DNA from: Caprimulgus europaeus
Lineage: Eukaryota; Chordata; Aves; Caprimulgiformes; Caprimulgidae
Reading direction: 5' to 3'
DNA: 64,000 nt
NCBI GenBank assembly: GCA_907165065.1
Contig: OU015527.1
Span: 22,643,686-22,707,685 of the forward strand
The notes under the pieces were generated by a model that was not told where the DNA came from, ran no database searches, and saw only the letters and a list, made by a program, of their open reading frames with translations. The stretch's first letter is position 1; each line of letters starts with the position of its first letter. Both the position numbers and the translations under genes were made by a program. Shown here in pieces: positions 59,717-64,000 of the stretch.

Positions 59717-60845
59717 TGTATTGGGTTTGCGTGGCAAGGTTTTGGTAGTGGGGGCAGACATAGGGGTGGTTTCTGTGAGAGAAGCTGCCAGAAGCTTCCC
59801 CCATGACCAACACAGCCAATGTCAGCTGGCTCCAAGACAGACGTGTCGCTGGCCAAGGCCGAGCCCATCAGTAACGCCCCTGTGACAACATAATTAAGAA
59901 AAAAAAAGGGAAGAGAGGAAAAAAAAAAGCAGCACACTTTGCAGCTGGAGAGAGGAGTGAGAAGATGTAAGAGAAAACAACTCTGCAGACACCAAGGTCA
60001 GTGAAGAAGGAGGGGGGGAGGTGCTCCAGCGCCGGAGCAGAGATTCCCCTGCAGCCTGTGGTGAAGACCAGGGTGGAGCAGGCTGTCCCCCTGCAGCCCA
60101 TGGAGGTCCATGGTGGAGCAGATGACCACCTGTTGGCCATGGAGGACCCCACGCCGGAGCAGGTGGATGCCTGAAGGAGGCTGTGATCCCTCGGGAAGCC
60201 CGCGCTGGAGCAGGTTCCTGTCAGGACCTGTAGCCCGTGGAGAGAGGAGCCCACGCAGGAGCAGGTTTGCTGGCAGGACTTGTGACCCCGTGGGGGACTC
60301 GCGCTGGAGCAGTCCCTTCCTGAAGGACTGCACCCCATGGAATGGACCCAGACTGGAGCAGCTCGTGAAGAGCTGTCAGTCATGGGAAGGACTCATGTTG
60401 GAGAAGTTCGTAACTGTCTCCCGTGAGAGGGACCCCATGCTGGTGTGGGGGAAGGAGTCCTCCCCCTGAGGAGGAAGGAGCGGCAGAAACACCGTGTGAT
60501 GAACTGACCCCAACCCCATTCCCTGTCCCCCTGTGCCGCTGGGGGAGGAGGTGGAAATCGGGAGAGAAGTTAAGCTCGGTAAGAAAGGTGGGGGGGAGGT
60601 GTTTTAAGATTTGGTTTTATTTCTCATTCTCCTTTGATCTGATTGGTAATAAAGTAAATTTGTTTTTCTCTTCCAGGTTGAGTCTGTTTTGCCCGTGCCA
60701 GTAACTGGTGAGTGATCTTTCTCTGTCCTTATTTCCATTCGTGAGCCTTTAGTTATATTTTTCTCCCCCTGCCCAGTTGAGGAGGGGGAGTGATAGAGTG
60801 AGCTTTGGTGGGCATCTGGCATCTAGCCAGGGCCAACCCACCACA
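59717..60845 (+). mobile_element. Solo ERV LTR, long avian type, TSD TTACT
   Basis: The element starts TGTATTGGGTTTGCG and ends AACCCACCACA. TTACT lies on both sides (59712-59716 and 60846-60850), a perfect 5-bp target duplication proving a complete solo LTR. AATAAA is at 60648-60653. A central tandem array carries the coding-like frame 60110-60469, which is LTR sequence rather than a gene. Confidence 0.93.
60075..60460 (+). repeat. Tandem array within the LTR (TGGAGCAG units)
   Basis: Units of about 45-60 bp, each containing a form of GACCC...CGCTGGAGCAG, recur about seven times from 60075 to 60460. The same array, more eroded, is in the LTR at 62839-63882 (about 63160-63475). Open frames across it give repeated Arg-Trp-Ser-like peptides. 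Confidence 0.75.
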
Positions 60846-60850
60846 TTACT

Positions 60851-62838
60851 GTGTGGAAAGGAGACTTTTGTTCTCTGTTTAAAAGACAAAAAAAAGCAGA
60901 CTTGAGACACACTTTTTGGTATTGACAATTTCAAGGAAGCAGCAATTTGATTTAATTAGGGGCCAGAACCCAAACTTCCCAAATAGGTGCATAAAAACAC
61001 AAGCTAAAATTGAAATAAAGCAAACAGCTGGAAGCACTCCTTATAGCAAAACACTAGATTTCTGCAGGCATTTTAAAATCTTCCAATCTCCATCCACCTC
61101 TAGTGAAATTACAGCTTTTTGCACTCTGGCTTGACAGCAAGATTATCTACTAGGATCTCTCTAAGAATGACATGGAGAAGAGGCAATCTCAGCAGTGTAA
61201 CGTGGAGTGGACACATTCCCACAAGGTGCCTGATACAACTTCCAGCTCAGAAATTACCAGGACTTCCTGAAGCTTGGGAAATATCGTAGGAAGAATTACC
61301 TTGTTTGTGCCTCACTGAAATTCTATTGTTAAGCATCTCCTGAGGGCCACAAGTAGCAACCAGGAACAATCTAGACTGACCTAGGACTAACCTGTATCTG
61401 ACAATATAAGAACAATTTGTTCCAAAACAACAATTTGTTCCACAAACATCCCTCCAGATTTTTGAGTCCGGTTGTAGATAGGTTCCAGGTTTTGGAAACC
61501 ACTTCAGTACTTTTGTGTGGCCTCAGTAAAGTTGCAAGAGAGAACAGGATAACACCAGCGGGATCAACAGCAGCCTCTCTTAGCATAGAAAACTGATCAA
61601 TAGACACTGCGTGGCTTACTGGGCACAGCAGCTTTCCACAGCCCTAGCAGTCCTGTTACAGACTGTGAAGTGCCTGATCAAGGCAAAAGAAACCTCCTGG
61701 CATCAAGTCAGATAATATCTATATGACACTTTCTCCCTCCTCTGAAAGCAGCCTGCTTGATTACCAGTTTTTCTTTTCAAGCTATCCATTTGCAAGCACT
61801 TGGCAAAATGCAGCCTCTCCAAGCACAACAGCAATGCAAGTAAAAAGATTATGCCCTATGAGGTAATAAGGTGTGGCATGTTATTTCCTGGTTCAGAACT
61901 CAGGTACCAAGCCTATAATTTTTCTTGAACAAGATCAACAGTCACACGTTGAATTCTAGCAGGATGAAAGGGCTGAGGAAAGTCTGAACATTCTTTAGAT
62001 TGCCTAACACTTAGCACATGACAGATCCTTCCGTGCTCAGGTACCTGGAAACTTAAACTAGAGGAAGGAACAGCAGATAAGATTAGGACTGGAGAAGTTA
62101 AAAGAGAAGAAAGCAATAAACAAAATAATATGTCCACAGTCTGGAAATGTCATCTTTGTTTCTCTTCCTCCTCAAGACACACCCCACCGGGTTGGGGCAG
62201 TGAATGCAGGACCGTATGGTCCCACTGTGGGTCATACCACCCCAAGAAGATTCTCGCAAAAATGCACACAAAAATCTAGGTACTGCATTTACAAAAAAAA
62301 TAGACAAGGTGCAGCAATTTTGTCAGATGACAGAGCAGCAAGTCACTTCTAAGTATATGTTACTGCAAATCGCAGATCAGTCTGAACACTACTGGTTACA
62401 TTCCATTTATAAAGCTGGAGTATTTGTGCACCCTTTTTAGTCCTGCAGTAGCTTTCTCTCTGCTGTTTGGAAATAAACCAACAGCAATAACACAAAAACA
62501 ACACAGCTCTATGGAAGTCACCTTGTTAAAGTTAAAAATTTGAAATCTCCCAAAAGCTAAGCAAAAGACAAGATACATCAATCTCTCTCTACATCAAAAG
62601 GTTCTAGTTTAGCATTTCACTTTGAATTTTATAATTTTATTTTCTTTACAGTTCCAGACTTTTCCCCCCATGGCAAACTTACAAGTATATACAGTAGCCC
62701 CTTGGCGCTGTGACAAAATTACAAGTTCAAATTCCTTGTGTTAAGTCAAAAGAGAGATAAGTACATAAAGATAGGCAACATTTGTCTGTATTGGTTATCT
62801 GTCTGAGTAATTCCAGATCTCTTTATTCCAGGCCATCT
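60851..62838. other. Non-coding spacer between two LTRs
   Basis: Host-like AT-rich sequence. No gag, protease, RT or primer-binding site was recognised, and the left LTR has its own target duplication. The segment is therefore not the interior of a provirus. Confidence 0.6.
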
Positions 62839-63882
62839 TGCATTGGATTTATGTGGCAAGGTTTTGGTAGTTGGGGGCTACAGCGGTGGCTTCTGTGAGA
62901 AGATGCTAGCAGCTTCCCCCATGACTGACAGCCAGTGCCACCAGCTCCAGGACAGACCCATCACTAGCCAAGGCTGAGCCAATCAGTGGCAGTGGTAGCA
63001 CCTTTGTGATAACATATTTAACATGTTGCACAACAGCAGCCAAAAGAGAGGGGTGAGAAATACAACTCTGCAGCCACCAAGGTCAGTGAAGTGGAGGTGC
63101 TACAGGTGTCAGAGATGCCCCAGCAGCCTGTTGTGAAGATCATGGTGAGGCAGGCTGTCCCTCTGCAGCCCACAGAGGTTAATGGTGAAGCAGATGTTCA
63201 CCTGCAGACCAGGGAGGATCCCACACTGGAGAAGGCTCCTGGCACCACCTGTGGCCCCACGGACAGGAGCCTACACTGGTGTAGGTATTCTGGCAGGACC
63301 TGTAGTCCTGCAGGGGACCTACACTGGAGCAGTCCATTCCTGAAGGACTGCACCCTGTGGAAAGGTCCCATGCTGGAGCAGTTCATGAAGAACTGCAGCC
63401 CGTAGGAGGACTCATGTTGGATAACTTCATGGAGGACTGTTTCCCATGGGAGGGACCCTATGCTGGAGCAGGGGAAGAGTGTGAGTTCTCTCCCTGAGGA
63501 GGAAAGAGCAGCACAGACAATGTGTGATGAACTGAGCACAACTCTCCTTCCCCACGCGCCTGTTCTGCTGGGGCAAAGGAGGTAGAGAATTTGGCAGTGA
63601 AGTTGAGCCTGGGAAGAAGGGAAGGGTAGGGAGAAGGTGTTTTAAGAATTGGGTTTATTTTTCATTATCCTACTCTGATTTGATTGGTAACGAACTAATT
63701 TTTTTTTTCCCCCAAGTCAAATCTGTTTTGTCCATGATAGTAATTGCTGAGAGATCTCCCTGTCCTTATCTCAACTCAGGAGCCTTTCCTTGTCTTTTTT
63801 TGTCTCCCCTGTCCAGTTGAGGAGGAGAGTGATAGAGCAGCTTGGTGGGCACTGGATGTCCAACCAAAGCTAACTGACCACA
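62839..63882 (+). mobile_element. ERV LTR, same family as 59717-60845, older
   Basis: It starts TGCATTGGATTTATGTGGC and ends AACTGACCACA. The layout matches the LTR at 59717, including the tandem TGGAGCAG array, but with more substitutions, and the AATAAA has been lost (GGTAACGAAC near 63687). Flanks CATCT and ACATG do not match. Its greater decay marks it as the older insertion of the two. Confidence 0.88.
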
Positions 63883-64000
63883 ACATGATAACCTTCTTTC
63901 TCCACAAGATTTCACTTTATTTTCCATAGTTTCTAATTTTTTATGTTCTGTGCAAAAGAATTGCACTCTGGAACTTTCTTCATATCTCCTAATTCAGTAA

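Noticed and set aside
60110-60469. 119-codon repetitive frame (and a 171-codon minus frame at 59868-60383)
   Set aside because: Lies wholly inside a solo LTR with a perfect target duplication. The repetitiveness comes from the LTR's tandem array.
60846-62838. Interior of a provirus between two like-oriented LTRs
   Set aside because: The left LTR has its own 5-bp duplication and the interior shows no retroviral motifs.
1-64000. CRISPR arrays, tRNA or rRNA genes, bacterial-type operons
   Set aside because: None seen. The base composition and repeat families are those of a bird nuclear genome.

Overview
The window is vertebrate nuclear DNA, almost certainly from a bird. The signature is a dense population of CR1 LINE fragments (GVPQGS and FADD reverse transcriptase motifs, 3' ends with the ATTCTATG octamer), several avian-type endogenous retrovirus LTRs, and long AT-rich non-coding stretches broken by two CpG-rich islands. 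There are no bacterial-type genes, and no host protein-coding exon was recognised. Most long reading frames are retroelement or transposon relics, or chance frames in GC-rich DNA.

Layout. 1-555: degenerate ~36-bp minisatellite. 586-2212 (minus) and 9355-11029 (plus): two close copies of a hAT-type DNA transposon, both with the same internal deletion and the same stop in the BED-finger region, so this is a non-autonomous family. 3690-4410: CR1, minus. 13230-14515: large CpG island with ETS, YY1, CRE and NRF1-like motifs, probably a promoter, possibly bidirectional. 15066-15412: internally deleted CR1, plus. 17183-18399: an LTR split by a second LTR inserted in the opposite orientation with a perfect 5-bp target duplication. 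23818-24988: CR1, minus, carrying an inverted ~112-bp self-duplication. 27202-27740: CR1, minus. 33348-34618: a solo LTR sitting exactly between two copies of its own flank, resembling a giant target-site duplication. 35300-35570: second, smaller CpG island with a consensus CTCF core.

38484-42060: an old, nearly full-length CR1 in two blocks. 43425-43600: CR1 3' end. 44338-45988: degraded ERVL-like gag-pro-pol remnant, minus. 45989-46915: the most striking object, the 5' ~96 nt of U1 snRNA fused directly to a 5'-truncated CR1 3' end. It is best read as a chimeric retrocopy made by template switching of the CR1 reverse transcriptase. 49058-49830: CR1, plus. 51745-51995: old CR1 3' end, minus. 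52725-53133: solo LTR with a perfect 6-bp target duplication. 56159-56739 and 57953-58829: two LTRs, minus. 59717-60845: solo LTR with a perfect TTACT duplication. 62839-63882: an older LTR of the same family.

Functionally the window is a record of transposition: CR1 machinery acting on itself and on U1 RNA, a hAT derivative mobilised in trans, and repeated ERV insertion followed by reduction to solo LTRs. The regulatory candidates are the two CpG islands. Their transcripts must have exons outside the recognisable part of this window or exons too small to see unaided. Boundaries of old repeats are approximate, and family names rest on recognition by eye, not database comparison.
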